The translations under genes and the position numbers were made by a program. The notes beneath the pieces were generated by a model, which saw only the letters and a program-made list of their open reading frames with translations, was not told where the DNA came from and ran no database searches. Positions 35,384 through 45,145 of a DNA stretch of 64,000 bases are shown here, piece by piece (positions within the stretch are counted from its first letter, which is position 1; every line of letters begins with the position of its first letter). The stretch comes from DATFQI01 sp963831105 (GTDB taxonomy: Bacteria; Actinomycetota; Thermoleophilia; Solirubrobacterales; Solirubrobacteraceae). Where the stretch lies: positions 1,240,001 through 1,304,000 of the forward strand of contig CAWHOS010000003.1 of assembly GCA_963831105.1 (NCBI GenBank), written 5' to 3'.

Positions 35384-36024
35384 CTGCGCAGCGCGGTCAG
35401 CACGGCGAGGACGCGGCGGTTCTCGTTGCCGGTGTCCGGGAGCCCGAGCTTGGTGAAGATGCTCGAGACGTACTTCTCCGTGCTGCGGCGGGTGATGTCC
35501 AGCCGCGCGGCGATCGCCGGGTTGGAGTGGCCCTCCGCGAGCAGCTGGAGCACCTCGCGCTCGCGCGCCGTCAGGTCGCGCAGCGGCCCCTGGCCGCGGT
35601 CGCTGGCCAGCAGCCGCGAGATGACCTGCGGGTCGAGCGCCGTGCCCCCGCCGGCGACGGTGCGCAGCGTCGAGACGAACTCGGCGACGTCGGTGACGCG
35701 GTCCTTGAGCAGGTAGCCGAGCCCTGCCGGGTGCTCGGCGAGCACGCGCGCGGCGACGCCCGTCTCGAGGTGCTGCGAGAGCACGACGATCCCGATCCCG
35801 GGGTGGCGCTCGCGGATCGCCTGCGCCGCGCGCAGGCCCTCGTCCGTGTGCGTCGGCGGCATCCGGATGTCGACGATCGCGATGTCCGGCGTGTCCGCCT
35901 CGACCGCCGCCAGCAGGCCGTCGACCTCGCCCGCCTGGGCGGTCACCTCGAGGCCCGCCTCCTCCAGCAGCGCGACGATCCCGCGGCGGACGAGCAGGTT
36001 GTCGTCGGCGATCACGACCCGCAC
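35380..36024 (-). CDS. NarL/LuxR-family response regulator
   Basis: 214 residues. Receiver domain with IADDN, phospho-acceptor in IVDIRMPPT (Asp about 53), VLSQH and the lysine of LLKDRV; C-terminal LuxR helix-turn-helix LTAREREVLQLLAEGHSNPAIAARL. The GTG start is inside the last codons of the upstream histidine kinase (13-base overlap), so the two form a cognate pair. Confidence 0.93.
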   Translation of the reverse strand: MRVVIADDNLLVRRGIVALLEEAGLEVTAQAGEVDGLLAAVEADTPDIAIVDIRMPPTHTDEGLRAAQAIRERHPGIGIVVLSQHLETGVAARVLAEHPAGLGYLLKDRVTDVAEFVSTLRTVAGGGTALDPQVISRLLASDRGQGPLRDLTAREREVLQLLAEGHSNPAIAARLDITRRSTEKYVSSIFTKLGLPDTGNENRRVLAVLTALRS

Positions 36025-37810
36025 GGCAGCTCCGCGCGCACGGTCGTGCCGGCGCCGATCGGGCTGATCACGGTCAGGCGCCCGTCGAGCGCCTCGACGC
36101 GGTCGGCGAGGCCGCGCAGGCCGCTGCCGAGCGTCTCGTCGGCGCCGCCGGCGCCGTCGTCGGCGATCTCGACGCGCAGGACGTCGTCCTCGCAGCGGAC
36201 GCGGATCGCGGCGTGCCGCGCGCCGGCGTACTTGGCGACGTTGGCCAGCGCCTCGCAGACGACGAAGTAGGCGGCGAGCTCGACCTGCTCCGGCAGCCGC
36301 CCCCACGGCAGCTCGCAGTCGACGTCGGTCGGGACGAGCGCGCGCGTGGCGAGCGAGTCCAGCGCGGCGCCGAGGCCGTGCTCGAGCACCGCCGGGTGGA
36401 TCCCGCGGGCCAGCTCGCGCAGCTCGCTGAGCGAGTGGGCCAGCTCGTCGCTCGCGCCGGCGACGAGCTGGGCCGAGGAGGGGTCGTCGTGCAAGCGGTT
36501 CTGGAGCAGCCGCAGCTGCAGCGCGATGCCGACCAGACGCTGCTGCGCGCCGTCGTGCAGGTTGCGCTCGAGCCGTCGACGCTCGGCGTCGCCCGCGGCC
36601 ACGATGCGCTCGCGCGACGCCTTGATCTCGGCGAGCTGCAGCTCGCGCTCCTCGAGCAGCAGGGTGTTGTCGATCGCGATCCCGGCCGCCGCCGTGACCG
36701 CGTCCACGAGCTCCGGGTCGTCGTCGAGCGAGGCGTCGTAGACGAGGGCGGCGAGCGGGCGGCCGTCGCGCTCGACGCGCGCGATGACCCGCTCGCCGTT
36801 GCCGTTCGCGCTCACGGGCTCGCCGTCGGCGTCGGCGTAGGACCTCGTCTCGGGGCGCCAGTAGCCGACCCTGAGATCGGGGTCGCCGAGCGCCCGCGCC
36901 AGCGCCGGCTGCAGCTCGCCTGGCTTGCGAGCCGCCGATGCTGCTGAACAGGTTGGCGAGCGCCCCGCGGGCCAGGCGCGAGCGCAGCTGGCCGTACAGG
37001 AAGGCGAGCGGCACGGTCAGCAGCGACAGCGCCGTCGCCCACAGCAGCGGCTCCGAGCGCGCGCCGCTGATCAGGTCGTTGAGGAGCAGCGCCGTGAACA
37101 GCGTCAGCGTCAGCGCGCCCGGCGACGCTCGGCAGCAGCGCCCGCCGCCGCGGCGCGGACGCACGCCACCAGCGGATCGCGATCACGAGCAGCGTCACGA
37201 CCAGGACCGCCACGAGCATGCTCCGCTGCGTGCGGTCGAGGACGTGCGCGATGTCCTCGTCCGGGAACGCGAGCAGCAGGTTCTCGCCGTCCTCGGGCTC
37301 GGCGAACAGCAGCCACACGACCTGCAGCAGCACGAGCGGGATCGCGTAGGCGGCCACCAGCAAGCGGTCCGGCCCCGGGCGCAGATAGCCGCGCGTGAGC
37401 AGCGTCAGCAGCACGGGGATGAAGAAGAAGATCCAGAGGTCGACGGTCAGGCTCCAGACGGTGTAGGCGAGCGCGCCCTCGAGCTGGCGCAGCAGCGGCG
37501 AGAGCAGGAACGCGAAGCCCGTCCCCGTCATCAGCACGCCCGTCCGGCTGTCAGGACGGCGACGCCAGGCCACGAGGCCGGAGACGGCGAACGATCCGCC
37601 CACGAGCCCGAACACGACGTCGATGCCGGCGACCGGCTCCTCGTTGGTGATCAACAGCGGGCGCAGCACGAGCACCTCGGCGACCAGGGCGAGCGCGAGC
37701 AACGCCGCGAAGAACGCGAGGCTGTGCTCGTCGATCTTCAGCCTCGGCGCGCGAACGGTTCCGCCCGCGACGTCGCGGGCCGGCACTCCGAACGGCGCTC
37801 GCAAGATCAA
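36012..37810 (-). CDS. membrane histidine kinase, NarL-type (two frameshifts)
   Basis: About 599 residues as a composite with one extra base removed near 37126 and another near 36921. N-terminal half has about eight membrane helices, then a GAF-like linker (VIARVERDGRPLAALVYD), HisKA_3 box ERNLHDGAQQRLVGIAL and HATPase with NVAKYAGARH, DDGAGGADETLGSGLRGLADR. Partner of the overlapping response regulator. TTG 37810 was chosen because AGGAG lies 6 bases upstream. If the shifts are real the gene is inactive; their sign matches a window-wide insertion pattern. Confidence 0.85.
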
Positions 37811-37967
37811 TCGAGGCTCCTGATCGGTTCGTGGGGCTCTGGCGACTCTAACCCGAACCGAACCGCCCTGCTGGGTTTACCGCCTGCGCGTGCCCCCGGA
37901 GGACCGCCCCTGCGGTACACCGGCGGACTCGGTGGGAGCGAGGGCCTGGGCAAGCGACGCTGCATGG

Positions 37968-38678
37968 ATGAACCACGACCCCCAACAGCCCCGCACCGGA
38001 TTCATCGTCGGCGGCTCGGTTGCCGCCCTGATCGCCGTCGTCCTGATCGCCGCCGGAGCGTTCGCGCTCTGGGGTGAGAGCAAGAAGGACGCCGACGGCT
38101 ACCTCTCGACCGGCACCGAGCGCTTCACCACCACGACCCGTGCGCTCGCGAGCGAGCGGCTCGACATCGAGATCGACGACAAGCACTGGATCGCCGGCGT
38201 CGAGGACCTCGGCGACTCCCGCCTGAAGGTCACCTCGGCCAACGGCGAGCCCGTCTTCGCCGGGATCGCCCCGAAGCAGGACGTCGACGCGTACCTGCGC
38301 GGCGTCGAGCACACCGTCGTCGCCGACATCGACACCGCCCCGTTCAGCGCCCGTCATCGCGAGCGCAACGGCGAGCGCGCGCCCGCCCCGCCCGCCGAGC
38401 AGGACTTCTGGGCGGCCTCCGTGGAAGGCTCGGGCACGCAGAGCCTGCACTGGACGCCCGACAACGGCGACTGGTCCGTCGTCGTCATGAACGCCGACGG
38501 CTCGCCCGGCGTCTCCGCCGACGTCAGCGCGGGCGCGGAGATCGCGTTCCTGGAGGCGCTCGGCTGGTCGCTGACCGGCGGCGGCCTGCTCCTGCTGATC
38601 TCCGGCGGCGCGCTGATCGTGGTCGGCCTCCGGCCGCTCCGCCGTTCCGCCGCGGTGCCCGCCCCCGCGGCCGCCTGA
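37968..38678 (+). CDS. hypothetical protein with two membrane anchors
   Basis: 236 residues. A hydrophobic helix near the N-terminus (FIVGGSVAALIAVVLIAAGA, residues 12-31), an extracytoplasmic region of about 150 residues, and a second helix (LTGGGLLLLISGGALIVVGL) before a short tail. The outer part contains EDFWAASVEGSGTQ-like and TWSP-like strands typical of a beta-sandwich sensor seen in actinobacterial membrane proteins, but I cannot name the family. The 157 bases upstream separate it from the divergent kinase. Confidence 0.68.
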   Translation: MNHDPQQPRTGFIVGGSVAALIAVVLIAAGAFALWGESKKDADGYLSTGTERFTTTTRALASERLDIEIDDKHWIAGVEDLGDSRLKVTSANGEPVFAGIAPKQDVDAYLRGVEHTVVADIDTAPFSARHRERNGERAPAPPAEQDFWAASVEGSGTQSLHWTPDNGDWSVVVMNADGSPGVSADVSAGAEIAFLEALGWSLTGGGLLLLISGGALIVVGLRPLRRSAAVPAPAAA

Positions 38679-38682
38679 CGGG

Positions 38683-39372
38683 TCACCCTCGCAGGTCGCG
38701 GCCGCGGAACCCCGCGGCCGCGACCCCGAGCAGCACGGCGGTCACGGCCCCGAGCACCGCGAGGTGCCCGGGGTCGACGCCGTTGCGCAACGGCTCGTGG
38801 CCCGCGTAGTAGTGGAAGAGGGACAGGTACTGCAGCCAGTCCGCGGTGACGGGCGCGAGCCCGTTGACGAGGTACATGGCGACGGCCACCGCGGCCGCCC
38901 CGCCCGCCGCCACCGCACGGCGGCCGGTGACGCCGCCGAGCGCGAGCGCGAGGGCCCCGAAGGCGAGCGCCAGGAAGGCGAGGTGCACGGCGAGCGCCGC
39001 CAGCCGTCCGGGCCCGATCCCGCCGCCCGCGAGCGCGACGGAGAGCAGCAGGCCGAGCCAGCACGCGATGCCGAGCGCCGCGACCTCGAGGGCGATCCCC
39101 GCGGCCTTGGCGAGCAGCAGCCGCGTGCGCGACACGGGGTGCGCGAGCACGAGCGCGAGGATGCGCCGCTCCTCCCAGCCGGCGATCGTCGCGAAGTCGC
39201 CTCCGCCCAGCAGCTCGCCGACACCCTCGGGCAGCTCCACCTTCCCGAGCGACTCGCCGAAGGCCGGGAACAGCGCGCCGGTGATCGCGGCGACCGTCAT
39301 CAGCCCGATGCCGGCGAGCGCGACGCTGCGCGCGCGCAGGCGCAGCTCGAGCCCGAGCGCCGCGCGCGTCAT
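38683..39372 (-). CDS. ABC-2 type exporter permease, internally shortened
   Basis: 229 residues with about five hydrophobic helices. The N-terminal part ends GGDFATIAGW (residue 66) and the next residues are EERRILALVLAHPVSRTRLLLAK. In relatives I recall, a membrane helix of some 30-40 residues ending in an AIAGEE-type motif separates these blocks, so an in-frame segment appears to be missing at about 39174. Couples to the adjacent ATPase (ATG inside its stop), which is also shortened. Confidence 0.75.
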   Translation of the reverse strand: MTRAALGLELRLRARSVALAGIGLMTVAAITGALFPAFGESLGKVELPEGVGELLGGGDFATIAGWEERRILALVLAHPVSRTRLLLAKAAGIALEVAALGIACWLGLLLSVALAGGGIGPGRLAALAVHLAFLALAFGALALALGGVTGRRAVAAGGAAAVAVAMYLVNGLAPVTADWLQYLSLFHYYAGHEPLRNGVDPGHLAVLGAVTAVLLGVAAAGFRGRDLRG

Positions 39373-39998
39373 CCGCCGCCGTCCGCGTAGAGGCGCAGGA
39401 ACACCTGCTCGAGGTCGTCGTCGCGGACGCGCAGCTCGCGGACCGGATACTCCGCGGCGGCCTTGACGACCGGGTCGGCCTCGCCCTCGAAGGCGACCGT
39501 GAGGTGCGCTCCGTTGCGGTCGACCTCGATCACGCCCGGGAGACGCCGGAAGCGCTCGGGATCGGGCGAGTCGCCGTCGAACTCGATCTCCCAGCGGCGC
39601 ACGGCGATCTCGCGCAGATGCTCGAGCGTGTCGACGACGGCCAGCCGCCCGGCGCGCGCCAGCGCGGCGATCCGGTCCTGGCCCACGTCCCCGCGCAGGC
39701 GCGCGAAGTACTGCAGCACGTCGGCCCCCGTGAGCTGGTCGTAGAGCTCGAAGTCGCCCGCCAGGTAGCCGACCCGCCGGCGCGCGGAGAGCACGTCGGT
39801 GCCGAGCACCTCGGCGCGGCCGGCGGTCGGGCGCGCCAGGCCCAGCAGCATCCGCATCGTCGTGCTCTTGCCCGCGCCGTTGGGGCCGAGGAAGCCGAGG
39901 ATCTCGCCCTCGCGGACCTCGAGGTCGAGGTCGAACACGCCGCGCCCGGACCCGTAGTCCTTCGTCAGCTGCTCGGTGCGGACGGCGGCCCCCGCCAT
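39369..39998 (-). CDS. ABC exporter ATPase lacking signature and Walker B
   Basis: 209 residues against about 300 in the family. Walker A GPNGAGKSTTMRMLLG and the Q-loop region VGYLAGDFELYDQLTGADVL are intact. After GQDRIAALAR (about 115) the sequence goes directly to AGRLAVVDTLEHLREIAVRR, which normally follows the H-loop. The LSxGxxQ signature, Walker B DEPTSGLDP and SSH H-loop are therefore absent. As written it cannot hydrolyse ATP normally. The frame is open throughout, so this is a clean in-frame loss near 39653. TACGCT lies 7 bases before the ATG. Confidence 0.8.
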   Translation of the reverse strand: MAGAAVRTEQLTKDYGSGRGVFDLDLEVREGEILGFLGPNGAGKSTTMRMLLGLARPTAGRAEVLGTDVLSARRRVGYLAGDFELYDQLTGADVLQYFARLRGDVGQDRIAALARAGRLAVVDTLEHLREIAVRRWEIEFDGDSPDPERFRRLPGVIEVDRNGAHLTVAFEGEADPVVKAAAEYPVRELRVRDDDLEQVFLRLYADGGG

Positions 39999-40005
39999 GC
40001 CCTCA

Positions 40006-40015
40006 AGCGTAGGCT
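40006..40015. promoter_or_regulatory. overlapping divergent -10 hexamers
   Basis: In the 23-bp gap between divergent starts 39998 and 40022, AGCGTAGGCT contains TAGGCT for the plus strand (6 bases before ATG) and TACGCT for the minus strand (7 bases before ATG). The two share bases 40010-40011, so polymerase can serve only one at a time. Confidence 0.5.
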
Positions 40016-40021
40016 GCGTGC

Positions 40022-40327
40022 ATGATCGCCCGCATCTGGAGGGGCGTGGTGCGCGCCGGCGACGCCGACGCCTACGTCGCCTACATCAACGAGACCGGCA
40101 TCGCGGAGTACCTGCAGACGCCCGGCAACCGCGGCGCCTGGATGCTGCGCCGCGACGACGGCGACCGGACCGAGTTCATCACCTACTCGCTCTGGGACTC
40201 GCTCGACGCGATCCGGGGCTTCGCCGGCGACGACATCGAGGCCGCCGTCTACTACCCCGAGGACGAGCGCTTCCTGATCGAGCAGGACGACCGCGTCAAG
40301 CACTACGAGGTCGTCGCGGGCGGGTGA
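40022..40327 (+). CDS. antibiotic biosynthesis monooxygenase (ABM)-like protein
   Basis: 101-residue ferredoxin-like alpha/beta-barrel protein: MIARIWRGVVRAGDADAYVA, NRGAWMLRRDDGDRTEFITYSLWDSLDAIRGFAG, and a C-terminal strand VKHYEVVAG. Relatives are cofactor-free monooxygenases or simply small dimeric stress proteins; no catalytic residue can be assigned. Leaderless-type promoter directly upstream. Confidence 0.8.
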   Translation: MIARIWRGVVRAGDADAYVAYINETGIAEYLQTPGNRGAWMLRRDDGDRTEFITYSLWDSLDAIRGFAGDDIEAAVYYPEDERFLIEQDDRVKHYEVVAGG

Positions 40328-40394
40328 CCGGGCGCGCCCGCGGGGCGCGGGGGAGGGATACTTCCGGTGACCGTCCGAGGTGAGGAGGACACCC

Positions 40395-42195
40395 ATGACC
40401 GGCACCGTGGCCGAGCCCGCCGCGCAGGTGGAGCAATGGCTGTCGCGCTTCGAGGAAGCGCTCGCGCGCGGTGATGCCGAAGGCGCCGCGGAGCTCTTCC
40501 TCGAGGACAGCTACTGGCGCGACCTGGTCGCCTTCACCTGGAACCTCAAGACCGTCGAGGGCCGGGACGGCGTCCAGGACATGCTCGAGGCGACGCTCGC
40601 GACCGCGAAGCCGCGCGGCTTCGCGACCACGGAGCCGCCGGCGGAGGCCGAGGGCGTCACCGAGGGCTGGTTCGAGTTCGAGACCGAGACGGGCCGCGGG
40701 CACGGCCTGCTGCGGCTGAAGGACGGCAAGGCGTGGACGCTGCTGACCGCGCTGCGCGAGCTCAAGGGCCACGAGGAGCCGCGCGGGCCGGCGCGCCCGC
40801 ACGGCGTCGAGCACGGCGCCGACCGCGATCGCGAGACCTGGCTCGAGGCGCGCGAGCGCGAGGCGCGAGGAGCTCGGCCACACGCGCCAGCCCTACGTGG
40901 TGATCGTCGGCGGCGGCCAGGGCGGCATCGGCCTCGGCGCGCGGCTGCGCCAGCTCGGCGTGCCGACGATCATCGTCGAGCGCAACGAGCGCCCGGGCGA
41001 CTCCTGGCGCAAGCGCTACAAGTCGCTGTGCCTGCACGACCCGGTCTGGTACGACCACCTGCCCTACATCAAGTTCCCCGAGAACTGGCCCGTGTTCTCG
41101 CCGAAGGACAAGATCGGCGACTGGCTGGAGATGTACACGCGGGTGATGGAGCTCAACTACTGGGGCTCCACGACCGCCAAGCGCGCGTCCTACGACGAGG
41201 AGAAGGGCGAGTGGGTGCTGACCGTCGAGCGCGACGGCGCCGACGTGACCCTGCGACCCAAGCAGCTCGTGCTCGCGCAGGGGATGTCGAGCAAGCCCAA
41301 CGTGCCCGAGATCGAGGGCATGGACGTCTTCAAGGGCGACCAGCACCACTCCTCCCAGCACCCCGGCCCCGACGCCTACCGCGGCAAGCGGTGCGTCGTG
41401 ATCGGCTCCAACAACTCGGCGCACGACATCTGCGCGGCGCTGTGGGAGCACGGCGCCGACGTGACGATGGTGCAGCGCTCCTCGACGCACATCGTGCGCT
41501 CGCAGACGCTGATGGAGATCGGGCTGGGCGCGCTGTACTCCGAGCAGGCGGTCGCGGACGGCATCACGACGGAGAAGGCGGACATGATCTTCGCGTCGCT
41601 GCCGTACCGGATCCTGCACGAGTTCCAGATCCCGCTCTACGACGAGATGCGCGAGCGCGACAAGGACTTCTACGACCGGCTCGAGGCGGCGGGCTTCCAG
41701 CTCGACTGGGGCGAGGACGGCTCCGGTCTGTTCATGAAGTACCTGCGGCGAGGCTCGGGCTACTACATCGACGTCGGCGCCTCGGAGCTCGTCGCCGGCG
41801 GCGAGATCAAGCTGCAGTCCGGCAAGGTGGCCGCGCTCACCGAGCACGCCGTCGTGATGGACGACGGCACGGAGCTGCCGGCGGACCTCGTCGTCTACGC
41901 GACGGGCTACAGCTCGATGAACGGGCACGCCGCCGACCTGATCTCCCAGGAGGTCGCCGACAAGGTCGGCAAGGTCTGGGGCCTCGGCTCGGACACCAGG
42001 AAGGACCCGGGGCCGTGGGAGGGCGAGCAGCGCAACATGTGGAAGCCCACCCAGCAGGAGGCGCTCTGGTTCCACGGCGGCAACCTGCACCAGTCGCGCC
42101 ACTACTCGATCTTCCTGGCGTTGCAGCTGAAGGCGCGAATGGAGGAGATCGACACCCCCGTCTACGGCCTCCAGGAGGTGCACCACCTCAGCTGA
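40395..42195 (+). CDS. flavin-containing monooxygenase with N-terminal NTF2-like domain (frameshift)
   Basis: About 599 residues with one extra G removed near 40862. N-terminal SnoaL/NTF2-like domain (1-130), then a class B flavoprotein monooxygenase: FAD motif VVIVGGGQGGIGLGARLRQL, FMO fingerprint FKGDQHHSSQHPGPDAY, NADPH motif VVIGSNNSAHDICAAL, and VVYATGYSSMNG. Oxidises a soft nucleophile or ketone (Baeyer-Villiger or N/S-oxidation) with NADPH and oxygen. GAGGAGGA precedes ATG 40395. The NTF2-FMO fusion is a known actinobacterial layout. Confidence 0.87.
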
Positions 42196-42260
42196 CGTCG
42201 TTTCCGCCGGCAGCGGGTCGGGCAACCCCGCATGACGCGATCAAAGGAGGTGGGGACCTC

Positions 42261-43361
42261 ATGGCGAACGACGTCACGGATTTCCTGCGACAGCAGCTCG
42301 GCCAAGCGCTTCAGGAAGCGATCGGCGGAGACGAGAAGAAGAGCGACGGCGGCGGTCTCGGCGGCGGCAAGGGCATGCTGGCCGGCGCCGCGCTGGCCGC
42401 GATGACCCCGGTGGCCAAGCGCGGTTTCGACGCCTACCGCAGCGGCGAGCTCAAGGACCTCGTCTCCAAGCTCGGCACGGGCCAGGCGCTCGAGGACGTG
42501 CGGTCGCGCCTCGGCGGCGACGACGAGGAGTCGCCCAACGGCAAGCCGCAGGACGACCAGCAGCAGCCGCGCGCCGAGGAGCCTCAGGGCGACGACGAGG
42601 CTCAGGGCGACGACGAGGCTCAGGGCGACGACGAGCGCGAGCCGGACGGCGGCGCGAAGGCGACCGGCAAGGGCCGGCGGATGCCGGTGCAGCAGGCCAT
42701 CGACGTCGGGGTCCCTCTGGAGACGGCGTACAACCAGTTCACGCAGTTCGAGGACTGGCCGGAGTTCATGCACCGGGTCACGCGCGTGTCGCAGGAGGAC
42801 GACTGCAGCCTGTCGTTCGCGACGAAGATCTGGGGCAAGACGAAGGAGTTCAAGGCCCAGATCGTCACGCAGCGCCCGGAGGAGAAGATCAAGTGGCGGG
42901 TCTCCCAGGGGATCACGCACACGGGCATCGTCACGTTCCACGAGCTGGCGCCGCAGCTCACGCGGATCGAGGTCACGCTGGACGTCGACCCCGGCTCGCT
43001 GATCGAGAAGGCCGCCCGCGGGATGCGGCACGTCAAGCGCGCGGTGCGCGCCGACCTGCACCGCTTCAAGGCGTTCGTCGAGATGCAGGAGAACGAGACG
43101 GGCGCCTGGCGCGGCGTGATCATCGACGGCGAGCTCGTGGAGCCGCACGACGAGTCATACGACGAGGAGCGCGACTACTCCGACATCGAGGACGCGAAGG
43201 CCGAGGGCGACGACGACGCCTCCGAGGACCAGGACGCCGAGCCGGAGTCCGAGGAGCAGGAGCCCGAGGAGCAGGAGCCCGAGGCGGAGGCCGACGAGAA
43301 GCCGGTCAGACGCCGGCGTCCTCGGGAGCGCGCTCAGAAGCAACGGCCCGTGCCTGCGTGA
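42261..43361 (+). CDS. SRPBCC (polyketide cyclase-like) protein with acidic repeats
   Basis: 366 residues. N-terminal region with a Gly-rich hydrophobic segment (GKGMLAGAALAAMTPVAKRG), an acidic linker holding an 18-bp tandem repeat, a central START/SRPBCC domain of the coenzyme Q-binding COQ10/YbjP-like kind (VGVPLETAYNQFTQFEDWPE...TRVSQEDD, about 150-280), and a long Glu/Asp tail ending in a basic RRRRPRERAQKQR. Strong AAAGGAGG upstream of ATG 42261. The C-terminal 56 bases overlap the convergent glutaminase gene. Ligand unknown. Confidence 0.82.
   Translation: MANDVTDFLRQQLGQALQEAIGGDEKKSDGGGLGGGKGMLAGAALAAMTPVAKRGFDAYRSGELKDLVSKLGTGQALEDVRSRLGGDDEESPNGKPQDDQQQPRAEEPQGDDEAQGDDEAQGDDEREPDGGAKATGKGRRMPVQQAIDVGVPLETAYNQFTQFEDWPEFMHRVTRVSQEDDCSLSFATKIWGKTKEFKAQIVTQRPEEKIKWRVSQGITHTGIVTFHELAPQLTRIEVTLDVDPGSLIEKAARGMRHVKRAVRADLHRFKAFVEMQENETGAWRGVIIDGELVEPHDESYDEERDYSDIEDAKAEGDDDASEDQDAEPESEEQEPEEQEPEAEADEKPVRRRRPRERAQKQRPVPA
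42579..42632 (+). repeat. 18-bp tandem repeat, three copies
   Basis: GAGGCTCAGGGCGACGAC repeated three times (first copy with CCT for GCT), coding EAQGDD repeats in the linker of the SRPBCC protein. In-frame, so copy-number change would lengthen or shorten the linker without breaking the gene. Confidence 0.9.
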
Positions 43362-45096
43362 ACATCGTGCGCAGCAACGCGATCGCGGTGCGCGGCGAGC
43401 GACGCTCGAGCTCGCGCATCGCGTCCGGCGTGAGCACGAACAGGTCGAGCTCGGTGTCGGCGCAGACGTCGGTGGCGTGAGGCTCGCCGGAGATCACGGC
43501 GCGCTTGCCGAAGCTGGTGCCTGCCGGGAGCACCGCCACGCGGTGGGCGACGCCGTGCTCGTCCGTGAGGTCGGCGCTCGCCTGGCCGGAGACGATGAAG
43601 AAGATGCCCGCGGGCTCGGCGCCGGCCGACACGACCTTCTCGCCGGCGGCGACGCGGCGGCGCTCGAGCAGCGGCCGCAGCGCGCCCAGCTCGTTCGGGC
43701 GCAGGTCGCCGGCGAGGCCGTGCTCGGCGAGCGGGATCGGTGCGGTGGTGGCGAGCGTGCCGCCGTGGCGCTCGATCAGCCGGTCCTCGGCCCACGCGGT
43801 CGCCTCGTCGACATCCTCGAAGACCTCGATCGCCGCGTCGTCCCCGAGCGCGCCGTCCGGGTCGACGATCGCAAGCCGGCAGCCGCGCACCTGCAGCTCG
43901 GCCCGGGTGGCGGCGAGCATCGTGCGCGCCACGCGCGCGATCTCCGACACGCGCGCGATGTCGAGCACGATCACCTCGAGCTCGGGCGCGCGCTCCATCA
44001 CCTCCCGCACGACGGACTCCGCACCCGCGAACAGCAGGTCGCCGTGGAGCGCGTACACGCGGGCGCTCCCTCCGTGCTCGTTGAGCACCTCCTGCTCGTC
44101 GGGCGTCCGGCGGCGGCTCGACGGCCACGTGCGCACGTCCCACGCGTAGCGGATCGCCGAGCGGCGCTCGCTCGCCACGCGCAGGAAGTGCAGCTCGAGG
44201 TCGCGAGAGAGCTGCCGGCACGCCGCGACGCCGCGGACGCTGTTGCCGTGGCGGTCCAGCCGCGGCGAGTAGAGCGCGATCCCGACCTGGCCGGGCAGCA
44301 CCGCGAGCACGCCGCCGCCGACGCCGCTCTTGGCCGGCAGCCCGACGTCGACGACCCACTCCCCGGCCGCGTCGTACATGCCGCAGGTGGCCATCACGCT
44401 CAGCACGCGCTCGACGACCGCGGGCTCGAAGAGGCGCTCGCCCGTGCGCGGCTGCACGCCGCCGTTGGCCAGCGTGGCCGCCATCAGCGCCATGTCGCGC
44501 GCGTCGAGCTGCAGCGCGCACTGGCGGAAGTAGAGCTCGACGACCGGGTCGGGGTCGCCCTCGATCACGCCCGAGCCGCGCAGCAGATGGCCGATCGCGC
44601 GGTGGCGGTGGGCGACCGCGAGGTCGGCGCGGAAGATCGCCTCGTCGAGCGCGAGCTCGCGGTCGGCCGCGCGCGAGAACGCCTCGCGGACGCGCTCGTA
44701 GCGCGCCTCGGGCGAGTCGCCGGCGACCAGCGAGCACGCGGCGATCGCGCCCGCGTTGATCATCGCGTTGGTCGGGCGGCCGGTCTCCGGACTCAGCGAG
44801 ATCTCGTAGAACGCCTCGCCCGAGGGCTCGACGTCGATCTTCGCGTCGACGGCCGCGAAGCCGCGGTCGGCGAGCGCGAGCCCGTAGGTGAAGGTCTTCG
44901 AGATCGACTGGATCGTGAAGTCCGTGCGGGCGTCGCCCACCTCGTAGACGTAGCCGTCGACGGTGGCGAGGCAGATCCCGAACGCGTCGGGGTCGACGCC
45001 GCCCAGCTCCGGGATGCCGTCGTAGACCTGCCCGCTGCGATCGGGCAGGTGCGCGGCGTGGACCGCGGCGAGGTAGGTGTCGACGGGCGAGGGCAC
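43306..45096 (-). CDS. glsA: glutaminase with STAS and cyclic nucleotide-binding domains
   Basis: 596 residues. Glutaminase A domain (about 1-305) hydrolyses glutamine to glutamate and ammonia: catalytic serine-lysine in QSISKTF, NAMINAGAI, and LPAKSGVGGG. A STAS domain (about 335-440; RVYALHGDLLFAGAES...LEVIVLDIARVSEI) and a CNB domain (about 465-580; GIFFIVSGQASADL, FGKRAVISGEPH) follow. This three-part fusion suggests glutaminolysis controlled by a cyclic nucleotide and a STAS partner. GTG 45096 with TATCGT 6 bases upstream was preferred to earlier in-frame ATGs. Confidence 0.93.
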   Translation of the reverse strand: MPSPVDTYLAAVHAAHLPDRSGQVYDGIPELGGVDPDAFGICLATVDGYVYEVGDARTDFTIQSISKTFTYGLALADRGFAAVDAKIDVEPSGEAFYEISLSPETGRPTNAMINAGAIAACSLVAGDSPEARYERVREAFSRAADRELALDEAIFRADLAVAHRHRAIGHLLRGSGVIEGDPDPVVELYFRQCALQLDARDMALMAATLANGGVQPRTGERLFEPAVVERVLSVMATCGMYDAAGEWVVDVGLPAKSGVGGGVLAVLPGQVGIALYSPRLDRHGNSVRGVAACRQLSRDLELHFLRVASERRSAIRYAWDVRTWPSSRRRTPDEQEVLNEHGGSARVYALHGDLLFAGAESVVREVMERAPELEVIVLDIARVSEIARVARTMLAATRAELQVRGCRLAIVDPDGALGDDAAIEVFEDVDEATAWAEDRLIERHGGTLATTAPIPLAEHGLAGDLRPNELGALRPLLERRRVAAGEKVVSAGAEPAGIFFIVSGQASADLTDEHGVAHRVAVLPAGTSFGKRAVISGEPHATDVCADTELDLFVLTPDAMRELERRSPRTAIALLRTMFTQARAVASERAPEDAGV

Positions 45097-45102
45097 GCGC
45101 CG

Positions 45103-45108
45103 ACGATA
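45103..45108 (-). promoter_or_regulatory. -10 hexamer before glsA
   Basis: TATCGT on the complement, 6 bases before GTG 45096; leaderless pattern and the reason for choosing this start. Confidence 0.5.
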
Positions 45109-45145
45109 GTGGTGGATCCGTCGCGAGTGGGGTACGTGGCCCTTC

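Noticed and set aside
37811..37967. A tRNA-like or coding element upstream of the 37968 gene
   Set aside because: The stretch with repeated GAACC motifs does not fold as a cloverleaf and has no supported frame; it is best seen as a promoter region.
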